Source: Sphaerobacteraceae bacterium
GTDB taxonomy: Bacteria; Chloroflexota; Chloroflexia; Thermomicrobiales; UBA6265
Reading direction: 5' to 3'
DNA length: 49,920 nt
Assembly: GCA_016781925.1 (NCBI GenBank)
Contig: JADDPH010000076.1
Location: 1 to 49,920 of the forward strand
Shown piece after piece: positions 26,089-34,217 of the stretch. The notes beneath the pieces are model-generated. The model made no database searches and was not told the origin of the DNA. It saw nothing but the letters and a program-made list of their open reading frames with translations. Both the position numbers and the translations under genes were made by a program. Every line of letters begins with the position of its first letter. Within the stretch, counting starts at the first letter, position 1.

Positions 26089-26544
26089 CTACCACGGGAC
26101 GCCGTCATCCCGATGGTCAAAGTGGGCTTCGTCACCGACGAACGCTTCCTTGTAAAAGACCAGCAGCAGCGCTAGATCGATGCAGCCAACGCCGGCCAAG
26201 AGACCGATGACCTCGGGGTCCCAACCGTTGATGAGACCGATGCTCAGGCCAATGGCGACGGCAAAGAGCAGCAGAGAGAAGGCCACGATGGCGAGACTCA
26301 AGGGATTGGTCAGGCGTGGCCGCACCCGCCCCAGATGAAGCTCCCGTCCCTCCAGCAGCACGGAGATCAGCCCCTCAGTGGCGAAGATCAGGAGGGTGAA
26401 GGCCACTGCCACCAACCCGATCTCCAATTCGGAGAGGGAGAAGACGTCACCGCGGGAACGCGAAAAGTAGGAGACCAGCGTCACCACACCTAAGATCGCA
26501 GCAACCACGATGCTGACGTACGGCAAAACCGGTGAGTTCCGCAT
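26089..26544 (-). CDS. Four-helix membrane protein upstream of the bc complex
   Basis: This protein of about 151 residues has four predicted transmembrane segments (starting PYVSIVVAAILGVVTL, VAFTLLIFATEGLISVLL, LAIVAFSLLLFAVAIGL and VIGLLAGVGCIDLALLLV) and a His/Asp-rich C-terminus (EAHFDHRDDG). I do not recognise a named family. It lies 75 bp before the Rieske gene in the same direction, so it may be an accessory or assembly factor of the complex. ATG 26544 is preferred over the tracked GTG six bases upstream of it. Confidence 0.7.
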   Translation of the reverse strand: MRNSPVLPYVSIVVAAILGVVTLVSYFSRSRGDVFSLSELEIGLVAVAFTLLIFATEGLISVLLEGRELHLGRVRPRLTNPLSLAIVAFSLLLFAVAIGLSIGLINGWDPEVIGLLAGVGCIDLALLLVFYKEAFVGDEAHFDHRDDGVPW

Positions 26545-26736
26545 CGCCACCCCGCCACGTCGTGACCCCAGCGGGTCACCCTGGCCCCGTTCAGCAACTC
26601 TGGTGCCGTGGGCCCATCAGATGTAGTCAAGGGGCGCTGATGGGGCAGTCGTGCCAAGAACGTCAAGCACGCTTGGTTTACCGGAGCAAAGCGGTGCGGC
26701 CCTCTGAGATCGGGGGAGGATCTCTGGAAACGAGCC

Positions 26737-27354
26737 TTACGACGACCAACAGCGCCCGACGGGCAGGAGCTTCTCAGTCTCCGGCCAAGCTGCAAGCAGC
26801 GTCGCGTAATCCTCCTCGGTGTCCACATCCTGGGGTGGTGAAGCGCACCTCACCGGCACCCGAAGAACGTCGCCTGAGTGAGCGCGGATCACGTCACGAG
26901 CCCCCCGGTCACCGGAGACGCCCTCCAGCTCGTCGAACAAGGATCGAGAGATCAGGACAGGATTGCCACTCACCCCCCCGTAGCTGGGAAGCACGATCGG
27001 GGATTGATGTCTTCGGAATGTCTCGATCAGCGCGTCGATGGTCGACGGGAGGACTTGGGGCTGATCACCTAGCAGGAATAGCGCGGCGGCCGCCGTCGGA
27101 CTGACCGCGGCCAGGCCAGCCTGGAGTGATGTGCTTTGACCGGCCGCGTAATCCGGGTTCAAGATGACCCGCTGTGTCCGATCACCAATGGCCTTTTGGA
27201 TACGCTCGGCGTCGTGCCCGAGGACCAGAATCACCTCGTCCAGGCGGGACAAAGCGGCATGACGGAGCACATGTGCTAGCAGAGGACGACCGGCGAGCGG
27301 CAGGAGCTGCTTCGGTCGCCCGAGGCGAGATGATCCACCAGCGGCCAGGACCAC
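26737..27354 (-). CDS. MocA/MobA-like nucleotidyltransferase (molybdenum cofactor cytidylyltransferase type)
   Basis: This is a 205-residue NTP transferase with the signature VVLAAGGSSRLGRPKQLL at the very N-terminus, LLGDQPQVLPSTIDAL, and VLPSYGGVSGNPVLISR. This fold adds CMP or GMP to molybdopterin. Its place after XdhC-type genes suggests the MocA role, making molybdopterin cytosine dinucleotide for a CO-dehydrogenase or xanthine-dehydrogenase-family enzyme. GTG 27354 starts 26 bp after the XdhC stop, consistent with one operon. Confidence 0.85.
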   Translation of the reverse strand: MVLAAGGSSRLGRPKQLLPLAGRPLLAHVLRHAALSRLDEVILVLGHDAERIQKAIGDRTQRVILNPDYAAGQSTSLQAGLAAVSPTAAAALFLLGDQPQVLPSTIDALIETFRRHQSPIVLPSYGGVSGNPVLISRSLFDELEGVSGDRGARDVIRAHSGDVLRVPVRCASPPQDVDTEEDYATLLAAWPETEKLLPVGRCWSS

Positions 27355-27380
27355 CCCGGAAACGGACCCCTGCCTGTTAC

Positions 27381-28244
27381 TCAGCCGGCACCGTCCGTCT
27401 CACCGCTGATAATGGGGCCATCAGCGTCGACGTCCAACGGCGGCACGTCAGCTGGACCGCGGATCGGACCCGATGCGGCAGTCAGCGGTCCACCTGAGCG
27501 CCCATGACGAGCCGCGATAATCTCGGCCAGAATGCTGATGGCCATTTCTTCCGGCGTTTCCGCCCCGATGTCGAGGCCGATGGGCCCATGGATACGCCTC
27601 AGGTGCTCTTCCGGCACTCCAGCCTCAAGGAGACGGCGACGACGGTCGCGGGTGGTGCCACGGCTCCCGACGGCCCCGATATAGGGCGCGGGAGTATCCA
27701 GCGTGCCGAGCAATGCCGGCTCATCGAACTTCGGGTCGTGGGTCAGGATCGCGACGTAGGTGTTGGGCTGGACGGCGATCTGTTCCAACGCGTCGTCCGG
27801 CCAGGCCTGGATGATCTCGTCCGCATCCGGAAACCGCTCCTGCGTCGCCAGCTTTGCCCGCGCGTCGGTGACGACGACACGGAAGCCGAGCGCCTTGGCA
27901 AATCGCGTCAGCGCCTGAGCAACATGGACGGCGCCGAAGATCAGGAGGGTCGGCGGAGGTGGGTGAACCTCCACAAACACCTCCACCCCAACCTCACGCC
28001 CCACCACCGAATAGGGCCGCGTCTCAGATCGCTCCGCGACGAGCAGCCTTCGGGCGTCGGCGACGACCTCCTCATCCAAGGTCGCGTCGCCCAGGGAGCC
28101 GAGGACCTCTTGCGGCAGCACCAGCACCTTTGCCCCGAGGGGTTCACCCCGGACCACGGTCGCCACCGCCACCGGTCTTCCCGCCTCAACCTCCTCCTTC
28201 AGCCGGTCGTAAAGACCGGTGACGGTCGTGCTCGCCACGCTCAT
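27381..28244 (-). CDS. XdhC/CoxF-type molybdo-enzyme maturation protein
   Basis: This 287-residue protein has an XdhC-like N-terminal region (ATVVRGEPLGAKVLVLP) and a C-terminal Rossmann-like half (TLLIFGAVHVAQALTRFAK, YVAILTHDPKFDEPAL, YIGAVGSRGTTRDRRRRL, then IGLDIGAETPEEMAISILAEI). Proteins of this family bind molybdenum cofactor and help sulfurate it before insertion. It overlaps the upstream small gene by 4 bp (ATGA) and precedes the MocA-like gene. Confidence 0.88.
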   Translation of the reverse strand: MSVASTTVTGLYDRLKEEVEAGRPVAVATVVRGEPLGAKVLVLPQEVLGSLGDATLDEEVVADARRLLVAERSETRPYSVVGREVGVEVFVEVHPPPPTLLIFGAVHVAQALTRFAKALGFRVVVTDARAKLATQERFPDADEIIQAWPDDALEQIAVQPNTYVAILTHDPKFDEPALLGTLDTPAPYIGAVGSRGTTRDRRRRLLEAGVPEEHLRRIHGPIGLDIGAETPEEMAISILAEIIAARHGRSGGPLTAASGPIRGPADVPPLDVDADGPIISGETDGAG

Positions 28245-28555
28245 TCCGGCAGCGCCTCAACGAACACCTCGATGGTCCCGCCGCAGGCGAGTCCCACGTC
28301 CCAGGCCATCTCATCGGTGATCCCGTAGCGGAGCAGCTTGGGGGTACCAGTCTTGAGCACGTCCTGAGCTTCCTCAAAGACCGCCGTTTCAACGCAACCA
28401 CCGCTGACCGAGCCCGTCAGGTCGCCGCCACTCGAGACCGCCATGACCGCCCCAACCGGACGCGGTGCTGATCCCTCCACCTTGATGACCGTCGCCAGGG
28501 CGACGCGGCTCCCGCCCGCCCGCCAGGCGTCGATCTCCGGCATCACATCCTTCAC
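28241..28555 (-). CDS. Small XdhC/CoxI N-terminal domain protein
   Basis: This is a 104-residue stand-alone version of the XdhC_CoxI domain: ALATVIKVEGSAPRPVGAVM, then GSVSGGCVETAVFEEA with the conserved cysteine, and LACGGTIEVFVE. It overlaps the full-length XdhC-type gene by 4 bp, so the two are co-translated and probably act together. Stand-alone CoxI-domain proteins of this size occur in actinobacterial and Chloroflexota cox clusters. Confidence 0.85.
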   Translation of the reverse strand: MKDVMPEIDAWRAGGSRVALATVIKVEGSAPRPVGAVMAVSSGGDLTGSVSGGCVETAVFEEAQDVLKTGTPKLLRYGITDEMAWDVGLACGGTIEVFVEALPE

Positions 28556-28599
28556 CTGCGCAACCTTACCCTTTCCATCCTCAACCCTTGACTATCCAA

Positions 28600-28605
28600 A
28601 GTATA
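28600..28605 (-). promoter_or_regulatory. Possible -10 element before the XdhC operon
   Basis: TATACT on the - strand lies 45 bases before the CoxI-domain start, in the only sizeable gap (124 bp) of this gene string. No good -35 hexamer was found, so support is weak. Confidence 0.25.
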
Positions 28606-28679
28606 GCAAAGGGCGATGACACCACCGCGGCACGGCTCGGAGAACAGCGCGGAAACGGTAACCATCAGTCTCGGCTCGG

Positions 28680-29990
28680 TTATGTCGATGGCGATCCAGT
28701 GATCCCCGCATGTGACCCACGTTGACTGGACACGGGAGCTACCGTCACATGCTTGCGAACGCGAGCGCGGTCGGCCACGGCTCCAAGCAACTGGGCGAGG
28801 GCTTCGAGGCTCTGGAGGTTGTGGACCGGCAGGAATTCGTCGACGTAGGGGAGGGCCGCCCGAATCCCTTGGGTGAGAGGCTGGTAACCCGGGGCACCGA
28901 GGAGCGGATTGAGCCAAATGAGGCGCCGGCAGGAACGCTGGAGACGAGCCATCTCCGTCGCGAGAAGAGTCGGGTCTCCTCGATCCCATCCATCGCTGAT
29001 GACGACGACAGTTGCGCCCGAGCGCAGCACCCGCCGGCTCCAGCGATAGTTGAACGTCTTGATGGACTCTCCGATCCGGGTCCCGCCCGACCAGTCCTCG
29101 ACCGACTTCGTCACCTCGGCGATCGCGGCGTCCACATTGCGACGGCGTAGCTCCCGGGTAATCCGGGTGAGGCGGGTGCCGAACACGAACACCTCAACCG
29201 CCTCCAGACCGTGCTCCAAGGCGTGGACAAACCGCAGCAAGAGGCGGCTATAGCGATCCATCGAACCGGAGATGTCACAGAGAAGCACCAGCGGCCGCAT
29301 CCGTTCCTTGCGTCGTCGGTGGCGCAGATCCACGGGCACCCCGCCGTGGCGAAGGCTCCGGCGCAAGGTAGCGCGCTGGTCGATGAAGGCTCCGGTGTTG
29401 CTCCGCTCCCGGCGGCGCGTTTCCCGTTTCCCGAGCCTCCAGGTCATACCCTCGATAATGCGCCGCGCCTCGGCGATCTCCTCCGGGGAAAACTGGGCGA
29501 AATCCTTGCGGCGCAGCGCCTCCCGGGCGCTGAAGATCAGCACGTCCTCCGGCGGGACCTCAAGGTCTTCCGCCTCGCCGGTCTCCGCCTCGTCGCTGCC
29601 CTCTACGGCAAGGATCGTCCGCTCCTGGTTGCCCGCCGTCTGACCACCCCGCTGCTCCTGCTTGCCGGGCGGCTTGGCGGCGTCGTTGAGTGGCACGCTC
29701 TCAGGGTCGCTACTCGAAAGATAGGTCTCTACCGGGAGTTCCATCTCATCGGCGAGCCGGCGCCAGAAGCGGGCAAAGTGGGCGTCGAACAGCGGGATGT
29801 GCTCGGGCCGGGTGACGACGGTCGCCTTGGCAGCGTGGTAAACATCGCGTTGTCTCCGGGGGTCGACGGCGGCAACGGCCTCAACGAGATTCATCACCTG
29901 ACCGGATCCGAGCGGCAGGCCGGCATCCCGCAGCTCGCGCCCCAGCGTGAGCAGGTTGCCAAGCAGCGTCTTCGCAGAGATGTCTTCCAT
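28680..29990 (-). CDS. VWA-domain protein (CoxE-like)
   Basis: This 436-residue protein starts at ATG 29990 (the tracked start at 30080 overlaps the upstream gene). The N-terminal part is helical and charged. The C-terminal von Willebrand A domain has the metal-ion site LLCDISGSMDRYSRLLLRF, with further elements TRIGESIKTFN and VVISDGWDRGDP. CoxE-type proteins work with a MoxR ATPase to insert or remodel the active-site metal of carbon monoxide dehydrogenase. The MoxR gene lies directly upstream (19-bp gap), which supports this. Confidence 0.88.
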   Translation of the reverse strand: MEDISAKTLLGNLLTLGRELRDAGLPLGSGQVMNLVEAVAAVDPRRQRDVYHAAKATVVTRPEHIPLFDAHFARFWRRLADEMELPVETYLSSSDPESVPLNDAAKPPGKQEQRGGQTAGNQERTILAVEGSDEAETGEAEDLEVPPEDVLIFSAREALRRKDFAQFSPEEIAEARRIIEGMTWRLGKRETRRRERSNTGAFIDQRATLRRSLRHGGVPVDLRHRRRKERMRPLVLLCDISGSMDRYSRLLLRFVHALEHGLEAVEVFVFGTRLTRITRELRRRNVDAAIAEVTKSVEDWSGGTRIGESIKTFNYRWSRRVLRSGATVVVISDGWDRGDPTLLATEMARLQRSCRRLIWLNPLLGAPGYQPLTQGIRAALPYVDEFLPVHNLQSLEALAQLLGAVADRARVRKHVTVAPVSSQRGSHAGITGSPST

Positions 29991-30009
29991 TCGCCGATCC
30001 ACCGTGGCC

Positions 30010-30960
30010 TTAGCCCGCGCTGACGCGAGCGGCCCGGGCAACCAGCCGGGCGGCGACATCCCCCCGAACCCGGTCGACATCCTCCTGGTACTTGAGGATC
30101 ACGCCAAGTGTCTCGTCCACAACAGTGTCGTGCAGCTCACGGGTGCCGAGGGCCAGCAGAGCTTGAGCCCAATCCAGCGTCTCCGCCATGCCGGGCGGCT
30201 TGAACAGATCGACTTCCCGGAGACCCTGGGTAAAGCCGCAGATCTCCCGGGCGAGGCGCTCCGGGGCGTCCGGCACCTTGGCGGCAAGGATGAGGAACTC
30301 CTTCTCAAACGTCGGAAAGTCGATCCAGTAGTACAGGCAGCGCCGCTTGAGCGCGTCGTGGATCTCTCGGGTGCGGTTGGAGGTGAGGATCACGATCGGG
30401 ACGTGCTCGGCCCGGATGGTGCCCAGCTCCGGCACAGTCACCTGGAAATCGGAGAGTAGCTCCAGCAGAAACGCTTCAAGCTCCTGGTCGGCCCGGTCCA
30501 CCTCGTCGATCAGGAGCACGGGAGAGCGATCGTGGGCGATGTCGATCGCCTGAAGCAGCGGCCGCTTGAGCAGGAATTCTTCACCGAAGAGGTTCCGGCG
30601 AGCCTGCTCCACATCCTGACCGCCCGTCGCCTCGATCGTCCGGAGGTAGAGCATCTGACGCGGGTAATCCCACTCGTAAATGGCGGAACTCGCATCCAGG
30701 CCCTCGTAGCACTGGAGGCGAATCAGCGGCGTCTCCAGGATGGCGGCGAGCGTCTTGGCGATCTCAGTCTTGCCGACGCCGGCCTCCCCCTCCAGGAGGA
30801 GCGGCTTGCGCAAGCGCAGCGTCAGGTAGAGCGTGGTCGCGAGGCCGCGCTCGGTGACGTACTTCTCATTGCGCAGCGCGCGCTCAAGCTCGTCCACCGA
30901 GGCGAAATCACGCCCGGCGTGCTGCTGCTGGATGATGGGTGCTTCTGATGCCGTGGTCAA
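30010..30960 (-). CDS. MoxR-family AAA+ ATPase (CoxD-like)
   Basis: This is a 316-residue AAA+ chaperone with Walker A EGEAGVGKTEIAKTL, Walker B VLLIDEVDRADQEL, and sensor 1 VILTSNRTREIHDAL. Partnered with a VWA protein, such ATPases remodel metallo-enzymes, and CoxD is needed for the CuSMoO2 cofactor of CO dehydrogenase in Oligotropha. It is the first gene of the string running down to the MocA-like gene. No coxMSL structural genes lie upstream or downstream in the window. About 280 bp before it show no supported gene. Confidence 0.88.
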   Translation of the reverse strand: MTTASEAPIIQQQHAGRDFASVDELERALRNEKYVTERGLATTLYLTLRLRKPLLLEGEAGVGKTEIAKTLAAILETPLIRLQCYEGLDASSAIYEWDYPRQMLYLRTIEATGGQDVEQARRNLFGEEFLLKRPLLQAIDIAHDRSPVLLIDEVDRADQELEAFLLELLSDFQVTVPELGTIRAEHVPIVILTSNRTREIHDALKRRCLYYWIDFPTFEKEFLILAAKVPDAPERLAREICGFTQGLREVDLFKPPGMAETLDWAQALLALGTRELHDTVVDETLGVILKYQEDVDRVRGDVAARLVARAARVSAG

Positions 30961-31242
30961 TCTTGGCCTACCCTATCCTCTTCCGCTCCACGGTCCCGGT
31001 TCCACAACGTGGGCCGGCGTCCGTAACGCCCTGCCGGCTGCTCACTCAAGTATGGGTGGAGCACGCAGGCACTGTCACGCGAGAAAGGGCCGCACGTGCC
31101 GCGCGGCGGTCGGATCCTCTCGAGAGCGTCGATCGTCCTCGTCGGCGGCCGCCCCATCACCCGCCCACGACCAGGGAGTGGGACCGTCGAACGGCCCCTC
31201 GCCAAGAGCGGCGGGTTAGGACGCCGGCCCCCGAACTCCGCA

Positions 31243-31590
31243 TCACGATGGAGGAAGTTCGCCTTCGGCAAGAATGCGGAGGGCATCACCGAGTTCGCGT
31301 TGGACGGTGTCGTAGAGGCGTTGGTAGGCCTCCTCGCGCTCATCACCCTCACCGTATGCAGCCGCCAACTCGCCGTCTGGATCGATCGCGACCTCAATCT
31401 CGGCTTCGCCGTCGGCAAGGCTGAGCAGCCGTACGCGAACTTCGGCCACAGGAACGTCAACCCTTGCTTCCGTCACGGTCTGATCGCGTCCTTCTTGTGC
31501 CCTGATGGGCGTCTGCGCTTCGTTTCCGTCCGTCACTCCTGGCCACCAGCTCGGGAGGACATCTTCCGTTGGCCTGGTTGGCGACTCCAT
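31243..31590 (-). CDS. Hypothetical small acidic protein
   Basis: This protein of about 115 residues starts at ATG 31590. The C-terminal half looks like real protein (VRVRLLSLADGEAEIEVAID, YQRLYDTVQRELGDALRIL), with an alternating strand pattern and an amphipathic helix. The N-terminal part is Pro/Thr/Arg-rich and may be disordered. No family is recognised. It runs in the same direction as the RNA methyltransferase upstream, 137 bp away. Confidence 0.45.
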   Translation of the reverse strand: MESPTRPTEDVLPSWWPGVTDGNEAQTPIRAQEGRDQTVTEARVDVPVAEVRVRLLSLADGEAEIEVAIDPDGELAAAYGEGDEREEAYQRLYDTVQRELGDALRILAEGELPPS

Positions 31591-31727
31591 GCATCCCTGG
31601 GTCGCACTCCGCAGATCAAGGGCCACCGGTCGTAGCAGCGTCCACGCCCTGCGTCCGCAGGAACCGAAATGGCTTCTATCCGCGCACGAACCAGCGGTGG
31701 AGGCGGGGAGGGTTTTCCTGGCCCCAA

Positions 31728-33023
31728 CTATCCAGCGACCACCGCTTCCTCCTCTCGCAGGAGGTGGGCAACCACTTCGACATGATGGGTCTGCGGAAAG
31801 AGGTCCAGAGCGGCGACGGCATCGAGACGGTAGCCGCCGTCGAGAATGCCACGGAGGTCACGCGCCAGCGTCGCCGGATCGCAGGAGACATAGGTCACCC
31901 GGGGTGCCCGAAGGCGGAGCAGCCCGGAGAGCGTGGCCCGGTCGATCCCGGTCCGCGGCGGGTCGAGCAGCACAAAAGCGGCCGGAGCCACCCGGCCGGC
32001 CCGGGCGCGCAGCCACTCGTCCACCTGTGCCGTTTCGATGCGGGCGTAACGCTGCCCGGCCTCCTCGAGATTCCGCTCCGCGAATGTGGCCGCGCCGCGA
32101 TGGGACTCGATCCCGATCACCCGCCGGTAACGACGCGCCAACGGTACGGTAAACAGACCAACGCCGCAGAAGAGATCGACCGCCAGCCCCGGAGCCCGAC
32201 CCGCTCGGTCTACCGTCTGTTCCTGACCGGCTGGCACGCCCGCGAAACGCAGCGCCTCCCGAACGAGGGAGTCCAGGATGAAGGGATTAACCTGGAAGAA
32301 GGTTTCGGCGTCAAAGCGGTACCGCTCTCCAGCGACCACCCGCTCCAACTCCGCCGGGAGTTCCGGGATCAGCGGCGGCGAGAGGGCCACCCCGTCATCG
32401 CCGGAAGCCGCATGAAACTGCTTCACATCGGCCGGAAACTGTCCTGCCTCGAGCCGCCGCCGCAGATCAGCGAGGAGATCGTTGAGCTCTGGGACGGTCA
32501 TCGGGCATTGCTGGATGTCACAGACGGTCCGCGAGTTGGCCTCGAAATAACCGAGCCGCCCGCTCTGGGCGTCGTGCTGCCACTCGACCCGGGCCCGGTA
32601 GTTCCAGACCCGCGGCGAGGGGACGATCGAGATCGACTCGGGCGGATCGATCCGGCCGATGCGGCGCAGGCAATCCTCGACGATGCCGACCTTCGCCTCC
32701 AGTTGGGCGTCGTACGTCAGGTGTTGGAAGTCCGCGCCGCCGCAGCGGATGAAGTCAGGGTAAGGCGGCTCAACGCGAACGGGCGCAGGCTCCAAGATTT
32801 CGACGATGGAGCCGAAACCCGTCCTCCCCTGCTCCCGGTCGATTCGAACCCGCACCCGGTCGCCCGGCGCCGCCAAGTCCACAAAGAGGGTCCGCCCCTC
32901 CGCATGCGCGAGCCCCGCCCCGCCCGGAACAATGCGCTCGACCGTGGTCTCCACAACCCGGCCCACCCGCGATTCGCCGGCTGGTAGCCGGGCGCCGCCC
33001 ACGGTGCGGGCACCACCGGCCAT
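31728..33023 (-). CDS. RumA/TrmA-family RNA (uracil-5-)-methyltransferase
   Basis: This is a SAM-dependent RNA m5U methyltransferase, 431 residues if ATG 33023 is the start. It has an N-terminal TRAM domain (VGRVVETTVERIVPGGAGLAH), a central region, then the Rossmann methyltransferase core: FFQVNPFILDSLV, LAVDLFCGVGLFTVPLA, LLDPPRTGIDRATL and the nucleophile motif YVSCDPATLARDL. The Fe-S cluster motif of RlmD (CxxxxxCGGC) is degraded to YPDFIRCGGA, so it probably lacks the 4Fe-4S cluster. Whether the target is tRNA U54 or 23S rRNA cannot be told. The tracked start at 33140 is less likely. Confidence 0.88.
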   Translation of the reverse strand: MAGGARTVGGARLPAGESRVGRVVETTVERIVPGGAGLAHAEGRTLFVDLAAPGDRVRVRIDREQGRTGFGSIVEILEPAPVRVEPPYPDFIRCGGADFQHLTYDAQLEAKVGIVEDCLRRIGRIDPPESISIVPSPRVWNYRARVEWQHDAQSGRLGYFEANSRTVCDIQQCPMTVPELNDLLADLRRRLEAGQFPADVKQFHAASGDDGVALSPPLIPELPAELERVVAGERYRFDAETFFQVNPFILDSLVREALRFAGVPAGQEQTVDRAGRAPGLAVDLFCGVGLFTVPLARRYRRVIGIESHRGAATFAERNLEEAGQRYARIETAQVDEWLRARAGRVAPAAFVLLDPPRTGIDRATLSGLLRLRAPRVTYVSCDPATLARDLRGILDGGYRLDAVAALDLFPQTHHVEVVAHLLREEEAVVAG

Positions 33024-33319
33024 CACCTCGGCCCGTCGACGAGCTGGGATCTGCGAGCTTGGCTGAGGAGTTCCATGTTCTCCACCTTGGTCCCTAAGTG
33101 TCGCCAGAGGGGCATCTTGTAGCCCGAATGACCACCTCACTCACTGCTCGGTCAACGACCCCATCATCCCGCCACGGGGTAGCAGTGCTGGTTCGTGATC
33201 GCAACTCCGCGGCCATGGCGCACCCATGAGCTATGACTTCAAGCTGGGCAAGGCGGACTAAAGGAAAGAAAGTACGGGAACTTGATGTCCCGACCCTGAG
33301 CGAACGGAGCCGGCTGGGG

Positions 33320-33325
33320 TACAAT
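33320..33325 (+). promoter_or_regulatory. Candidate -10 element of the tRNA-Leu gene
   Basis: TACAAT lies 27 bases before the tRNA 5' end. A weak CTGAGC at 33296-33301 is 18 bp upstream as a possible -35. Confidence 0.4.
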
Positions 33326-33352
33326 CTCGCCGGGACAGAAATCCCAGACGCC

Positions 33353-33433
33353 GCCGGAGTGGCGAAATGGCAGACGCAGCGCACTCAAAATGCGCCGGGT
33401 AACACCATGGGGGTTCGAATCCCCCCTCCGGCA
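33353..33433 (+). tRNA. tRNA-Leu (anticodon CAA)
   Basis: The acceptor stem GCCGGAG (33353-33359) pairs with CTCCGGC (33426-33432), followed by discriminator A. The anticodon arm GCGCA-CTCAAAA-TGCGC gives CAA at positions 34-36, reading UUG. The variable arm is class II-like with a short GGT-aac-ACC stem, and the T arm is GGGGG-TTCGAAT-CCCCC. The bases after the discriminator are CCCA, so an exact CCA end is not encoded. Confidence 0.93.
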
Positions 33434-34217
33434 CCCACACTCTACAAAGTTCGGCACCGTCGCTGATCATCGGTAGGCGAGCGTCGTCGGTGGTGCAGGC
33501 CTGGATAGCGTGAGCCATCCGGTGGCACATGGTGCCGGCCATGCCTACGATAGCTTTCTACGGTTGCCCGGTGGAGCGTTAGGGTCAAATCCCCTGCTCG
33601 TCGATCAGTTGAAGACCGGGCCTTCACGGTCCCGACGAGCGCGGATAACCTACCCCTCCCGACGGCTCTGCCGCGTTAGCCGGACCGAGAAGGCGAGGCT
33701 TTTGCACCTTGGCGGCTCGTGGGTTTAAGGATGTGCCCTGACCGTGCCACCCGGCATCCGCTCCGGCTCTCGCTCCCCTCTCAGAGCTGCGGAAACAGTG
33801 GCACCAACGGACGTCTCTGCAAATCCTCTCCACAATCGCACTTACAGCGGGAGGGGGCGGTCTCAATGTCCGACCTCCGCGTTAACCGGCTTGCCCTTGT
33901 GGAAGCCTAGGGGTTGGGCCAATGCCCGCAGCAGGGCTAGATCAAAAACCGTAGCCGGCCGGACATGGGACTACGTTCGTAGAGCCTATTGGACGCGTTC
34001 TGTAGGGCTAGACCCGAGACCGGCCTAAGTTGAGCGGATCGTGGCCCGAAGGGCGGCTACGCCAGCCATGCGTCAAGACCGTTTCAACATAGTGTTGAGA
34101 TCGGCTAGGAACTACTTTTCGGTCATCATACCCACTGGTAACGTGCCATACAATGAGACAAGCGCATACGCGAAGACGGATGATGTGCAGTGGCGCGGCG
34201 GCGAGAGGAGGCGGACG
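33434..34217 (+). other. Non-coding stretch with several short hairpins, no gene supported
   Basis: No reading frame here looks protein-like. The part 33900-34070 is rich in short stems: GGGCCAATGCCC, CTACGTTCGTAG and GCCCGAAGGGC. It also holds two related segments, AGGGCTAGATCAAAAACCG and AGGGCTAGACCCGAGACCGG. It could be a structured RNA, the 5' leader of the downstream secreted-protein gene, or an eroded mobile element. Nothing decisive was seen. Confidence 0.35.

Noticed and set aside
33572-33600. A second tRNA-like T arm (GGGTCAAATCCCC) downstream of tRNA-Leu
   Set aside because: The T loop lacks one T and no matching acceptor or anticodon arm lies upstream; it is probably a chance hairpin.
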